Shown here: positions 42,634 through 51,537 of the stretch, one piece after another
Position numbering within the stretch: position 1 is the first letter of the stretch
Layout of the letters: each line of letters begins with the position of its first letter
Assembly: GCA_022843945.1 (NCBI GenBank)
Contig: JALHMR010000008.1
Location: 62,001 to 126,000 of the forward strand
Direction: 5' to 3'
From: Rhodospirillaceae bacterium
GTDB taxonomy: Bacteria; Pseudomonadota; Alphaproteobacteria; CACIAM-22H2
DNA length: 64,000 nt
Notes under the pieces: model-generated
What the model was told of the DNA's origin: nothing
The model's database searches: none
What the model saw: only the letters and a program-made list of their open reading frames with translations
Program-made: the position numbers and the translations under genes

Positions 42634-44307
42634 CTAGGCGGCCCGGATATCGGCGAGGAACTGGCTGACGTCGGCCCGCAGCCTCTCGCCCTGCTTCGAC
42701 AGCTCGCTCGCCGCACCGAGGACCTGGGTCGACGCCGCGCCTGTCTCGGTGGCGGCCTGGGTGACGCCGGCGATATTCGACGACACCTCGTCTGTGCCCT
42801 TCGAGGCCTGCTGAACGTTGCGCGCGATCTCCTGAGTCGCGGCACCCTGTTCCTCGACGGCCGAGGCGATGGTGGTGGCGATCTCGTTGATCCGGCTGAT
42901 CGTGCCGCTGATGCCTTCGATGGACTTGACCGAATCGCTGGTCGCACTCTGGATCGCCTTGACCTGGGCGGCGATGTCCTCGGTGGCCTTGGCGGTCTGG
43001 GTGGCGAGCGACTTCACCTCGGAGGCGACCACCGCGAAACCCTTGCCGGCTTCGCCCGCACGGGCGGCTTCAATGGTGGCATTGAGCGCCAAGAGGTTGG
43101 TCTGGCCGGCAATGTCGTTGATCAGCTTGACCACGTCACCGATCTTCTGCGCCGCCTCGGCCAGCGCCTGGACCTGCGCATTGGTGCGGCCTGCGTCGCC
43201 GACTGCCTGGCCGGCAATCTTGGCGGATTCGGCGACCTGACGGCTGATCTCGGCGATCGACGAAGATAGCTCCTCGGCGGCCGCGGCGACGGTCTGCACG
43301 TTGGTGGAGGCCTGCTCCGAGGCCGCGGCCACGGTGGTCGACTGCCGGCTGGTCTCCTCCGCGGTCGCCGACATGGACTGTGCGGTGGTCTGCAGCTCGG
43401 TCGAGGCGGAGGCCAGCGTTTCGAGGGCGCCCGAGACCGACTGGTCGAAGCGCTTGAGATAGCCGTCGATCTTGCGCTGACGCTCCTCCTTCTTGGCCTG
43501 CTCGGCCGCCTGCTCGGCCGAAAGCCGGTCGGCCTTGATCATGTTCTCCTTGAAGACCTGGACCGCGCCGGCCATGTCGCCGATCTCGTCGGCGCGTCCC
43601 ACGCCCGGGATATCCGCCTGCTTGTCGCCGCCGGCTAGCCGCATCATTGCGGCGGTCATGCCGGCGATCGGACCCGTGATCCCGCGCAGCGTCACCATGA
43701 CGCCCATGCCGACGACGGCGATGGCGAACAGGATGAGGACGATCTGGGCCCACTTGCTGGTGGCGAAGACGCCCTGGGCCCGGCCGAAGTCCTCGGCCGC
43801 CACGCGCAGCTGCAGGTCGACGAGGTCCGAGATCTTGCCGGTCACCGGATCGATGCCGTCGTAGAGCTCCTTGACGACGTAGGTGTCGAGCGCGGCCTGG
43901 TCCTTCGCGGCGATCACGCCGCGCAGCTTGACCACCGACCGGTCGGCGACCGCCATCGTGGTGCGGACCTGTTCCGCCAGGATCTTCTCCTCCGGCGTGA
44001 GATAGGTGGAGGTATAGGCCTTCCACTGCTCCGCGATGCCGGCGGCCGCGGTGTCGATAGCCTTCAGCCCCTCGGGCCAGGCCTGGTTGCCGTTGCGGAC
44101 CTTGTGCGCGGTGTCGACGATGTTCACGGCGTAGAGGTCGGAGATCGTCTTGAGCTGCTTGAGCGGGATGACCCGGTCGTCATGGACGCTGCGCAGGGCG
44201 TCGTTGTTGAGGCCGAGCGCGATCCAGCCGACGGTCGCCGTGGTGGCGATGACCGCGGCCAGGGCAACGAGAACGCCGAGTACTTTTAGCTTGATGGTGA
44301 GCTTCAT
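42634..44307 (-). CDS. Methyl-accepting chemotaxis protein with 4HB-type sensor
   Basis: 557 residues. Transmembrane helix 1 is at about 9-30 ([21 protein letters not shown]) and helix 2 near 190-212. Between them is a four-helix-bundle MCP sensor ([21 protein letters not shown]). HAMP ([20 protein letters not shown]) and the signalling hairpin ([38 protein letters not shown]) follow. It is a second chemoreceptor beside that at 22014 but with a different sensor. Its place between two ABC substrate-binding genes may mean taxis toward the transported solute. AAGAGGAAACC precedes the ATG at 44307. Confidence 0.93.
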   Translation of the reverse strand: MKLTIKLKVLGVLVALAAVIATTATVGWIALGLNNDALRSVHDDRVIPLKQLKTISDLYAVNIVDTAHKVRNGNQAWPEGLKAIDTAAAGIAEQWKAYTSTYLTPEEKILAEQVRTTMAVADRSVVKLRGVIAAKDQAALDTYVVKELYDGIDPVTGKISDLVDLQLRVAAEDFGRAQGVFATSKWAQIVLILFAIAVVGMGVMVTLRGITGPIAGMTAAMMRLAGGDKQADIPGVGRADEIGDMAGAVQVFKENMIKADRLSAEQAAEQAKKEERQRKIDGYLKRFDQSVSGALETLASASTELQTTAQSMSATAEETSRQSTTVAAASEQASTNVQTVAAAAEELSSSIAEISRQVAESAKIAGQAVGDAGRTNAQVQALAEAAQKIGDVVKLINDIAGQTNLLALNATIEAARAGEAGKGFAVVASEVKSLATQTAKATEDIAAQVKAIQSATSDSVKSIEGISGTISRINEIATTIASAVEEQGAATQEIARNVQQASKGTDEVSSNIAGVTQAATETGAASTQVLGAASELSKQGERLRADVSQFLADIRAA

Positions 44308-44555
44308 TGGTTTCCTCTTGCCGGAGATTAACGGCCCGGCGTGTGCCTGTTTCGTGGGCAACTGTGGGCCACGGGTGTAAACCGCCGGTAAAGGAGCTTG
44401 GTTAACGGGACCTTAAGACGCTGCCGCTCCGCCCCGCCCCGCCCCCCTAAGACGTTGTAAGAAATGAATTCCTGCTGCAAGCCGGCGGCGGCCGGCTGCA
44501 CAAAAGTCAATTCTGTAATTCGATATCGCGAGGCAGCGGCGCGGTCGGTGGTGCG
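44308..44555. other. Intergenic region between chemoreceptor and ABC operon
   Basis: It contains a GC-rich stem AGCCGGC/GCCGGCT around 44478-44495 near the end of the ABC operon, a possible terminator. A pyrimidine/purine-biased CCGCCCCGCCCCGCCCCCC run lies at 44427-44447. The chemoreceptor promoter should lie near 44308-44400. No gene is seen. Confidence 0.4.
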
Positions 44556-45620
44556 TCAGGCCGAGAGCCAGAGGATCGCTTGGGCCGGCAGGGTGACGGC
44601 GACCGGCGCACCCGGCGCGTGGAGCCCGTCGCCGTTCTGGAACGGCGCGTCGACGACGATCTCCGCCGTCCCGACCCGCACGGCGTAGCGCACGGTGGCG
44701 CCGAGGAATTCGCGGTGGCTGACCGTGCCGGGCAGGTCGCTGGTCGTGCCGGCCGCCGCGACGCCGGCATGCTGCGGCCGGAAGACGAGCTTCGATCCGG
44801 CCGGCACCGCCGCATCGCCGAGCACCGAGACGCGCGCGCCGGCGGCGATCTCGAACCAGCGCCGGCCGCCCTCGTCGACCAGCCTTCCATCGAGGATGTT
44901 GGCCGTGCCCAGGAAGTTGGCGACGAACAGGTTGGCCGGGCGCTCGTAGAGCTCCATCGGCGTGCCGACCTGCTGCACCACGCCGTCGTTCATCACCGCG
45001 ATGCGGTCGCAGATCGTGTTGGCCTCTTCCTGGTCGTGGGTGACGAAGATGGTGGTCAGGCCGAGGCGCTGCTGCAGGTCGCGCAGCTCGCGCCGCACCT
45101 GGACGCGCATCTTGGCGTCGAGGTTGGAGAGCGGCTCGTCGAGCAGCAGCACCTTGGGCTCGATGGCCACGGTGCGGGCCACGGCGACGCGCTGCTGCTG
45201 GCCGCCGGAGAGCTGCGAAGGCCGGCGCTGGGCGAGATGCGACAGGCCGACCAGCTCGAGCGCCGCCGCCACCTTCTTGTCGATCTCGGCGCGCGGCAGG
45301 CGCCGCTCCTCGAGGCCGAAGGCGACGTTGCGCGCCACGCTCATGTGCGGCCACAGGGCGTAGGACTGGAAAACCATGCCGACATCGCGCTTCCACGGCG
45401 GCAGGCCGGCGACATCCGTGCCGCCGATGCGCACCTCGCCCGAGTCCGCGTGGTTGAAGCCGGCGATCAGGCGCAGGAGCGTGGTCTTGCCGCAGCCCGA
45501 GGGGCCGAGGAAGGCGAAAAACTCGCCGGGCTCGATATCGAGGCTGACGTCCTTGAGCACGTGGTTGGCGCCGTAGGAGACGTTTACGCCCCGGATGTTG
45601 ACCCCGACAGCCTTGCTCAC
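44556..45620 (-). CDS. ABC transporter ATP-binding protein (FbpC/PotA type)
   Basis: 354 residues. Walker A GPSGCGKTT (about 40-48), Q-loop FQSYALWPHM, signature LSGGQQQRVAVART, Walker B VLLLDEPLSN and H-loop FVTHDQEEA are complete. The C-terminal part (about 240-354) is a TOBE-type regulatory domain (VFRPQHAGVAA, REFLGATVRYAV). It powers import by the double permease just upstream. The GTG start overlaps the permease stop (GTGA), and GCGGTGAGC context suggests coupling. Fe3+ or polyamine-type uptake is the likely class. Confidence 0.93.
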   Translation of the reverse strand: MSKAVGVNIRGVNVSYGANHVLKDVSLDIEPGEFFAFLGPSGCGKTTLLRLIAGFNHADSGEVRIGGTDVAGLPPWKRDVGMVFQSYALWPHMSVARNVAFGLEERRLPRAEIDKKVAAALELVGLSHLAQRRPSQLSGGQQQRVAVARTVAIEPKVLLLDEPLSNLDAKMRVQVRRELRDLQQRLGLTTIFVTHDQEEANTICDRIAVMNDGVVQQVGTPMELYERPANLFVANFLGTANILDGRLVDEGGRRWFEIAAGARVSVLGDAAVPAGSKLVFRPQHAGVAAAGTTSDLPGTVSHREFLGATVRYAVRVGTAEIVVDAPFQNGDGLHAPGAPVAVTLPAQAILWLSA

Positions 45621-47329
45621 CGCACCGCTCCCTGCTTTTTCTCGCTGCGCTCGACCAGGCGGTGCGAAGCATAGGCGCAGAGCGCGACGAAGAGCACGGC
45701 GATGACGCCGAGCGCTGCTCCCGGCCCGCGCCCGGCCGCCGACTGCATGAAGACATAGAGTCCGTAGGCGAGCGGCGCGTCGGAGTTCGACTGCACCAGC
45801 ATCAAGGTGGCCGAGAGCTCGACCGCCGCGGTCGAGAAGCTGGTGACGAAGCCGGCGAGGATGCCGCCGGTCATCAGCGGCACGACCACGCGGCGCACGG
45901 TGCGCGCCTTGGTGGCGCCGAGATTCTCCGCCGCTTCCTCGACCGAGACCGAGATCTGCTGCAGGGCGGCGTGGCAGGCGCGCAGGGCGTAGGGCAGGCG
46001 GCGGATGGCCAGCGCGATGACGATCATGATCCACAAGGTGGCGAGCGGCGTGCCGTCGGGCAGGCTGACGCCGTAGAAGGTGCGCAGGTAGCCGATGCCC
46101 AGCACCACGCCGGGGATGGCGAGGGCCGCCATCGCTGTCCAGTCGAGCCACTGCCGACCGATCAGCTTGGTGCGCAGCACGAGATAGGCGATCGCCGTGC
46201 CGACGATCACGTCGATGGTCCCGGCGAGGGCCGCGTAGATCAGCGTGTTCTTGATGTAGAGCGAGCTATCGCCGAAGACCCGCGCGTAATGGGCGAGCGT
46301 GTAGGCGTCGGGCAGGGGGCTGAACGACCACACCGTGGCCAGCGAGAGGATCAGCAGGCCGAGATGCGGCGCCAGCACGAGCAGCAGGATGAGGGTGATC
46401 ACCGCGTAGGCGGCCGCACTTTCCCACGGCTTCAGGGTGCGACGGGAGAGTCCGCCGCCGCCGCGCTGGACGGTGGCGTAGTCCTTGCCCCTGAGCGCCA
46501 GGTTGGAGAGCCAGACCGCGGCGATCGAGCCGGCGATCAGCACCACCGAGATGACGTAGCCCATCGGGTCAGCGATGCCGATCGAGGTGACGCGCAAGTA
46601 TGCTTGAGGAGCAAGAAGATCCTTGGCGTTGAGCAGCAGCGGGGTGGCCAGGTCGTCGAACACTTTCACGAACACCAGCGAAGCCCCGGCCACGTAGCCC
46701 GGCATGGCCAGCGGGAAGACGATGCGCCGGAACAGGCGCATTCCCGAGCAGCCGAGATTCTGCGCCGCTTCCTCCATCGCCCGGTCGATATTGGCGAGGG
46801 CCGCCGAGAGGTTGATCAGGATGAAGGGGAAGTAGTGCAGCGCCTCGACGAAGATCACGCCGTTGAGGCCCTCCATGAACGGGATCTTGAAGCCGAGCCA
46901 GTCGTCGAGCAGCAGGTTGAGCGTGCCGTTGCGCCCGAAAAGCAGGGTCATGGCCACCGCCCCCACGAAGGGCGGCATGATCAGCGGCAGGAAGCCGAGC
47001 GTCTGGATGATGGCCGAGCCGCGGAACTCGAAGCGGCTGGTCAGGTAGGCGAGCGGCAGGGCGATGGCCGAGGCCCACGCTACGGACATAAGAGAAACGT
47101 AGATCGAATTCCAGAACGAGCGCACGAACAGGTCGGTGGCGAAGAAGTCCTGGAAGTTGACCAGGGTGAAGGCGCCGGTGCCTTTCTCGGTGAAGGCGAC
47201 GTAGATCACTGTCGCCACCGGCACGACCAGGAAGACGGCAAGGAACAGGGCGATGGCCAGGGCCAGCCCGATCTGCCCCGGCGTGGCGCCGGCGCTGTAG
47301 CGGCGCAGGGTCAGAGCGATGGCGGTCAA
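45617..47329 (-). CDS. ABC transporter permease, fused double permease (FbpB type)
   Basis: 570 residues built from two six-helix permease halves (about 1-285 and 300-570), as in FbpB/SfuB-like iron permeases. EAA-type loops, which contact the ATPase, are EEAAQNLGCSGMRLFRRIVFPLAMPG in the first half and EEAAENLGATKARTVRRVVVPLMTGG in the second. Inner membrane. It overlaps the ATPase gene by four bases and lies downstream of a binding-protein gene, with a 172-base gap holding a repeat hairpin. Confidence 0.93.
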   Translation of the reverse strand: MTAIALTLRRYSAGATPGQIGLALAIALFLAVFLVVPVATVIYVAFTEKGTGAFTLVNFQDFFATDLFVRSFWNSIYVSLMSVAWASAIALPLAYLTSRFEFRGSAIIQTLGFLPLIMPPFVGAVAMTLLFGRNGTLNLLLDDWLGFKIPFMEGLNGVIFVEALHYFPFILINLSAALANIDRAMEEAAQNLGCSGMRLFRRIVFPLAMPGYVAGASLVFVKVFDDLATPLLLNAKDLLAPQAYLRVTSIGIADPMGYVISVVLIAGSIAAVWLSNLALRGKDYATVQRGGGGLSRRTLKPWESAAAYAVITLILLLVLAPHLGLLILSLATVWSFSPLPDAYTLAHYARVFGDSSLYIKNTLIYAALAGTIDVIVGTAIAYLVLRTKLIGRQWLDWTAMAALAIPGVVLGIGYLRTFYGVSLPDGTPLATLWIMIVIALAIRRLPYALRACHAALQQISVSVEEAAENLGATKARTVRRVVVPLMTGGILAGFVTSFSTAAVELSATLMLVQSNSDAPLAYGLYVFMQSAAGRGPGAALGVIAVLFVALCAYASHRLVERSEKKQGAVR

Positions 47330-47334
47330 TTAAA

Positions 47335-47475
47335 TCCCCTCTCCGCGCGAAGCGGGGAGAGGGAGGGGCCCAACGCGAAGCGTTGGGAGGGTGAGGTGTC
47401 TTGCAGCCGAGGCCCACCTCACCCGCTCGCTCACGCTCGCACCCTCTCCCCCCGAAAACGGGCGGAGAGGGTTAG
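47335..47475. repeat. Long GC-rich inverted-repeat cluster within ABC operon
   Basis: CCCCTCTCCGC/GCGGGGAGAGG (47337-47362), CCCAACGCGAAGCGTTGGG (47369-47387), and GGTGAGG...CCTCACC pairing to 47420, followed by CCCTCTCCCC/GGGCGGAGAGGG. It lies between the binding-protein and permease genes and could lower permease expression or protect the upstream mRNA segment. Confidence 0.65.
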
Positions 47476-47501
47476 TACGCTGTCCCCCCACGCAATGGCC
47501 T

Positions 47502-48824
47502 TCAGCGCGCCAGCCGCGCCGCCTGCTCGGCCTTGCCCTTGGCCTGGGCGTAGCGCTCCTTGCCGAAGGCGGCCCATTGCTGCTCGAGCTCGGCCTGGCG
47601 CGCACCCTTCTCCTTGGCGCCGGTGAAGGCCGCGCGGGCCTGCGCCGCCTGCGCCTCGGCCAGCGGCATGGCGGCGATCAGGTCGCGCGCCTCCTTGACC
47701 AGCGCGCGGGCTTGCGCGTTGTCCTTCTTGGCCAGCGCCGCCTCGGCGTCGTGCACCGCCTTGGTGGCGGCCTTGAGCCCGTCGAGTTGGAAGGAGATGA
47801 GCTGGTCGAACAGCGTGTCGACGACCGCGGTGCGGGTCTCCGACTTGTCGACGTCGAAGAGCATCATCTTCTGGAACTGCGGGTCCTTGAACGGGTTGGG
47901 ATAGCCGGCGGGCGCCTTGGCATAGGTCGCGGTGTTCACGGGCAGGCGGCGGATGCCCGGCTCGAGCAGCACTTCCTGGCCCTTCGGCGAGAGGATGAAC
48001 TCGACGAAGGCCTCGGCCCCGGCGCGGTTGGGGGCGTTGGCGATGATGCCGATATTGGCTGGCACCACGGTGGTCACACTCGGATAGGCGAACTTGACCG
48101 GGAAGTTGGCGGCCTGCGCGGCGAAGGCGAAGAAGTCGATGACGATGCCGACGCCGACCTGGCCGGAGTTCACGGCTTCAGGGACACCGAACGAGCGCTC
48201 GGTGACGTTGCGGAAGTTGCCGGCCATCTCCTTGATCGTGCGCCAGCCCTTGTCCCAGCCCTCGCCCTGCAGGATGGTCTCGATGGTCAGGTGCGTGGTG
48301 CCGGAGCGCGAGGGTGCCGCGATCGACACGTGGTCATGGAAGGCCGGGGCAGCCAGGTCCTGCCATTCCTTGGGATCGGGCAGCTTGTTGGCGCGCGCAT
48401 AGCGCTCGTTCCACATGATGCCGTAGCCCGAGGCGGCGAAGCCGAAATACATGCCGTCGCGGTCGTTGATCGGGTAGGAGCCGACCTTCTCCGGGATGCC
48501 GGTGGCCTTGGGCTTGTAGGCCTGCAGCAGCTTCTTGCCCTTGAGCACCTCGAAGGCGTCGGGCGCCGAGGCCCACATCAGGTCGACCTGGTTGTTGGCG
48601 CGGGTCTCCTCGATGAACTTCACCGCCGCGTTGGTGTTGCGGTTCTGGACCTCCAGCGTCGCGCCGGGATGGGCCGCCTCGAAGGCCTTCTTGAACGGGT
48701 CGGTGACGTCCTTGGCGAAGGAGGTGACGATGGTCACTTTCCCGCTGGGGGCCTGGGCGCCCGCGTCACCGGCGATAAAGGTCAAGGCGATGGCGGCCGC
48801 GGTGGCGGCCCAAAGGCGCAGCAT
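47502..48824 (-). CDS. ABC substrate-binding protein with long C-terminal helical extension
   Basis: 440 residues. A signal peptide ends GDAGAQ. Residues about 28-340 form a type 2 periplasmic-binding fold (VTIVTSFAKDVTDPFKKAFEAAHPG, PSRSGTTHLTIETILQ, SPKGQEVLLEPGIRRLPV), close to FbpA/AfuA or 2-aminoethylphosphonate-type proteins. A helical Ala/Lys/Gln-rich tail of about 90 residues (VHDAEAALAKKDNAQARALVKEARDLI onward) is extra to the family's usual 330-350 residues. It is the first gene of the importer operon; GGAGGAACC lies before the ATG at 48824. Confidence 0.87.
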   Translation of the reverse strand: MLRLWAATAAAIALTFIAGDAGAQAPSGKVTIVTSFAKDVTDPFKKAFEAAHPGATLEVQNRNTNAAVKFIEETRANNQVDLMWASAPDAFEVLKGKKLLQAYKPKATGIPEKVGSYPINDRDGMYFGFAASGYGIMWNERYARANKLPDPKEWQDLAAPAFHDHVSIAAPSRSGTTHLTIETILQGEGWDKGWRTIKEMAGNFRNVTERSFGVPEAVNSGQVGVGIVIDFFAFAAQAANFPVKFAYPSVTTVVPANIGIIANAPNRAGAEAFVEFILSPKGQEVLLEPGIRRLPVNTATYAKAPAGYPNPFKDPQFQKMMLFDVDKSETRTAVVDTLFDQLISFQLDGLKAATKAVHDAEAALAKKDNAQARALVKEARDLIAAMPLAEAQAAQARAAFTGAKEKGARQAELEQQWAAFGKERYAQAKGKAEQAARLAR

Positions 48825-49007
48825 CGGTTCCTCCCGTCTCATTACAAAGTCGTAGGCGCGATGCTTCCGGAAAAGCGCAGCCGCGTCAACCCAATGCGGA
48901 TGGGCGAATGCGGAGGGGCGAATGCCGACGGGCGGCCACGCGCCTTTGACCGGGACCCCGGATGGCCTATCGTTGCGGGGACTCGAGGGGCGGGGGATTC
49001 GCGGCGC

Positions 49008-49550
49008 GTGACCAATCCGGCGGATATTCTGATGGGCGGCCTGGCTCTCCTGGCCGGGCTCGAGGTCCTGCTCCTCACCTTCAGGGGCGCGCTGCTGCGC
49101 GCCGGCGAGCGGCGGCAGCTCGAACGCCAGATCGAGGAGCTCAAGGGCGATCTCCAGGCGGCGCGCGAACGCACCCAGCAACGCGCGCCGGAGCTCGAGG
49201 CGGCCAATGCCCGGTCCGAGGAGGCGCTGGCCGCCCTGCGCAAGGCGAGCACCGAGCTGGCCGAAGCCCAGGTGCCGCGCGACGTCCTGGTCCACAAGCT
49301 CGGCGAGCCACCGAGCCTGGTGTTCCGCGCCAGCCTGATCAAGAATCTGCCCGCCCCGCCCGACGCCAACCAGGTGCTGCTCTGGTCGTACAAGCATCTG
49401 GTCGATGTCTATGCCGCCGACCAGGACGAGGCCGTGCAGCTCGCCTCGCGCAGCTTCGCCGAGCAGGCCGGCTACGTGCTCGGGCCCTTCTATTCCCTCG
49501 GTGCCGAGGCGGCGCCCCGGCCGCCGGACGAGGCGGAGGCGGGGGGCTGA
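49008..49550 (+). CDS. Membrane-anchored coiled-coil hypothetical protein A
   Basis: 180 residues from a GTG at 49008. One N-terminal transmembrane helix (DILMGGLALLAGLEVLLLTF, about 5-25) is followed by a coiled coil from about 30 to 95 (RRQLERQIEELKGDLQAARE). The rest is a compact domain (VPRDVLVHKLGEPPSLVFRASLIK, LVDVYAADQDEAVQLASRSFAEQ) that resembles nothing I can name. The next gene begins two bases after the stop, with the same anchor-plus-coil layout, so the two likely form a complex. A better ribosome site is not visible and the start could lie downstream. Confidence 0.7.
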   Translation: MTNPADILMGGLALLAGLEVLLLTFRGALLRAGERRQLERQIEELKGDLQAARERTQQRAPELEAANARSEEALAALRKASTELAEAQVPRDVLVHKLGEPPSLVFRASLIKNLPAPPDANQVLLWSYKHLVDVYAADQDEAVQLASRSFAEQAGYVLGPFYSLGAEAAPRPPDEAEAGG

Positions 49551-49551
49551 G

Positions 49552-50055
49552 ATGATGGCGCAGGCAGGAGTGGTCTGGCTGGGTCTGGCGCTTGCCGTGG
49601 CCTGGCTCGTCTGGCTGCTGCGGCGGCTGCAGGTCTACTGGGACACAGGGCAGGGACAGGTCATGACCCTGGGCCGGGCGCTGCGCGAGGCCGAGCGCGA
49701 CGTGGCCGACGAGAAGCGCCGCCTCGACAACATGGGCCGCCAGATCAAGGCGGTGCAGGCCCAGGCGGAGAAGTCGCGGCGCGACGCGGAGGACCTGCGC
49801 CAGAAGAAGGCGGCGCTCGGCCCGCCGCCGACCGTCGAGATCCTGGTGGCGGCGGAGTTCCCCTCCTCGGCCAGCGAGGCGCCGTGGGTGGCGAACCTGA
49901 TGCCGCGCTCCAGCATGGCCAAGGGCGGCGTCCAGAAGCCCGTGCTGTTCTGGGCCAGCGACTACCCGGCGGCGGTGATCCGCGCCAAGCGCATCGCCGA
50001 GCAGATGAACCTCGCTGTCAACGACATCCGGAAATTCGCCAAGGCGGAAGGCTAA
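49552..50055 (+). CDS. Membrane-anchored coiled-coil hypothetical protein B
   Basis: 167 residues. A transmembrane helix at about 5-22 (VVWLGLALAVAWLVWLL) precedes a coiled coil (LREAERDVADEKRRLDNMGRQIKAVQAQAEKSRRDAEDLRQKK, about 43-86). A C-terminal domain has PVLFWASDYPAAVIRAKRIAEQMN. The C-terminal half of protein A and this one share the theme of a small beta/alpha unit after a coil. The G-rich GGGGGGCTGAG upstream fits a ribosome site. Function unknown; an envelope scaffold pair is a guess. Confidence 0.72.
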   Translation: MMAQAGVVWLGLALAVAWLVWLLRRLQVYWDTGQGQVMTLGRALREAERDVADEKRRLDNMGRQIKAVQAQAEKSRRDAEDLRQKKAALGPPPTVEILVAAEFPSSASEAPWVANLMPRSSMAKGGVQKPVLFWASDYPAAVIRAKRIAEQMNLAVNDIRKFAKAEG

Positions 50056-50160
50056 CGCGGGCGGCTGCTTCCGGCCGAAGACACGCGGAGTCGCCTTGCC
50101 TGGCGCCGGGGATGCGCCTAGCGTGACGCCTCGGCGCGTGCGGCACGGCGCCGGCCCCGA

Positions 50161-50203
50161 GAGACTAGCGCCACGCAATCAAAGTGCGCGCACGCTCCCG
50201 CCC
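50161..50203 (+). promoter_or_regulatory. Shared leader element, copy 1
   Basis: From GAGACTAG through TCAAAG to GCTCCCGCCC; matches 50611-50654 in these blocks and in order. It lies 22 bases before the start of a small ORF. Probably a common promoter/leader. Confidence 0.4.
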
Positions 50204-50224
50204 TCACGGCCCGCGGAGCCACAG

Positions 50225-50497
50225 ATGTCGACATGGATGTCGTTTTACCAGGATCTTCGGGCTCGCTCCCGCGCCTGGCTGCGCGCGGAAGACCACGTCG
50301 TCGAGCGCCAGCGCCGCATCGCGGCCAGCGACAAGGATCTGGAGCGCCGCCACGAGAGCCTTGCCGCGCTTCCCGAGGAAGACGACCTCGCCGAGCGCAA
50401 GCGCCGCATGGCCACCAGCGACCAGGCCCTGGCGCGCCGCCCCGAGGGCCCGCAGGAGAGCGCCACACCGCGACGCGCGGACGAGCCGGGCGCCTGA
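50225..50497 (+). CDS. Small charged helical hypothetical protein
   Basis: 90 residues, Arg/Glu-rich (RRIAASDKDLERRHESLAALPEEDDLAERKRRMATSDQALARR). Two approximate internal repeats share the pattern ER-RRIAASDKDLERR and ERKRRMATSDQALARR, spaced 33 residues. No signal or membrane segment is seen. Preceded by the leader element at 50161. The family is unknown and coding status rests on the clean ATG, codon use and repeat symmetry. Confidence 0.55.
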   Translation: MSTWMSFYQDLRARSRAWLRAEDHVVERQRRIAASDKDLERRHESLAALPEEDDLAERKRRMATSDQALARRPEGPQESATPRRADEPGA

Positions 50498-50610
50498 AGC
50501 CCCTTAATCTTTGACACCCGGGACCCTGTGCGGTCCGGCTTCGCTTGAAGCCGGGGGCCCTGGTGCCCATGTCTAATGGATCGTCGGCTTGTCTGATCGC
50601 CGCCGCCTGA

Positions 50611-50654
50611 GAGACTAGTCCCGCGCGCTCAAAGCGGGGTCCATGCTCCCGCCC
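50611..50654 (+). promoter_or_regulatory. Shared leader element, copy 2
   Basis: Second copy of the GAGACTAG...TCAAAG...GCTCCCGCCC element, 36 bases before the start of another small ORF at 50691. One base longer than copy 1. Confidence 0.4.
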
Positions 50655-50690
50655 CAATCGGCCGCTACGCCATCGGACAGGGAGCATGTC

Positions 50691-50909
50691 ATGACGCCCT
50701 CCTACACATTCCGCCACCCCACCGACGCCGTGCTCGGCTACGCGCGCGAAACGGTGCGTCTCGCCCCGGCCGGTCTGCAGCGCGCGGCGCGCAGCAGCCG
50801 GCGCCGGCGCGATGTCGAAAGCGCGCAGCCGCGCCCGCCCAGCGTGGCCATGGCACAGGCCGTTCTCGGCCCCGCCCGCTACATGGAACCCATCCGGACC
50901 GTCACCTGA
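50691..50909 (+). CDS. Small basic hypothetical protein
   Basis: 72 residues, rich in Arg and Ala (LAPAGLQRAARSSRRRRDVESAQPRPP). Likely disordered in the middle. GGGAG lies nine bases upstream of the ATG at 50691. The 26 bases between its stop and the next ORF contain that ORF's ribosome site. Not recognised. Confidence 0.5.
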   Translation: MTPSYTFRHPTDAVLGYARETVRLAPAGLQRAARSSRRRRDVESAQPRPPSVAMAQAVLGPARYMEPIRTVT

Positions 50910-50935
50910 TTTTCGTATGAAGTGGAGTCCCCCGC

Positions 50936-51238
50936 ATGCTTCCCCCTAAATTCGGCATCGGCGCGCGCGTCCGCTACTGCAAGCCGGGCAGCGGCCAGCC
51001 CGTGGCGAGCCCCGCGATGACCGGCGAGTTCATCGTCAGCCGCCAGCTGTCGGCGGATCTCGACGGCCACCAGTACTGGATCGAGAGCCGCGCCGACGGG
51101 CAGCGCCGCGTGGCGCGCGAGAGCGAGATCGCGCGGCACCAGTCCGAGCAGAACCAGCTTCGCATCCGGGAGCCCGGGGACGAGGAAAGCCTGTTCGAGG
51201 AACGCCGGATCCGAGAGCCCCATCCCGGGGAGCGCTAG
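50936..51238 (+). CDS. Small hypothetical protein
   Basis: 100 residues. The first half looks like a small beta-barrel (KFGIGARVRYCKPGSGQP, MTGEFIVSRQLSADLDGHQYWIESRADGQRRVARESEI), reminiscent of KOW/SH3-like mini-domains that read 'G-x-x-V-x-Y'. The tail is acidic and repetitive (RIREPGDEE, RIREPHPGE). GTGGAG precedes the ATG. The next ORF starts at the base after the stop. Confidence 0.55.
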   Translation: MLPPKFGIGARVRYCKPGSGQPVASPAMTGEFIVSRQLSADLDGHQYWIESRADGQRRVARESEIARHQSEQNQLRIREPGDEESLFEERRIREPHPGER

Positions 51239-51499
51239 ATGGCCCGGACCCCCCGGCGCCGCTGGCCGGAGACGACGGGCGACGAGACGCAGAAGCCCGC
51301 CATGACCAACCGGCGCGCCGGCCGCTGGGCCTGGGCCCTGTCGGGAGAGGAAGGCCTGACCGCGCTGGTCGCCAACCAGGCGCTGGCCACCGGCCTGCCG
51401 CTCGAGCCCCTCACCGCGCAACGCTACGACCGGATGCTGAGCAAGCAAAAGAAGCTGGAGGAGCGCTTTCCGCAGTTCGCCCCGCCTTCGTATCGCTAG
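51239..51499 (+). CDS. Small hypothetical protein
   Basis: 86 residues, beginning directly after the previous stop (TAGATGG). Basic N-terminus (ARTPRRRWPETTGD), then a helix-rich part (GEEGLTALVANQALATGLPLEPLTAQRYDRMLSKQKKLEERFPQF). Unknown function; translational coupling with the preceding ORF is likely. Confidence 0.5.
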   Translation: MARTPRRRWPETTGDETQKPAMTNRRAGRWAWALSGEEGLTALVANQALATGLPLEPLTAQRYDRMLSKQKKLEERFPQFAPPSYR

Positions 51500-51537
51500 G
51501 GCGTCGTCTCGCCCCGCGTTCGCAACGCAGGTATGTC

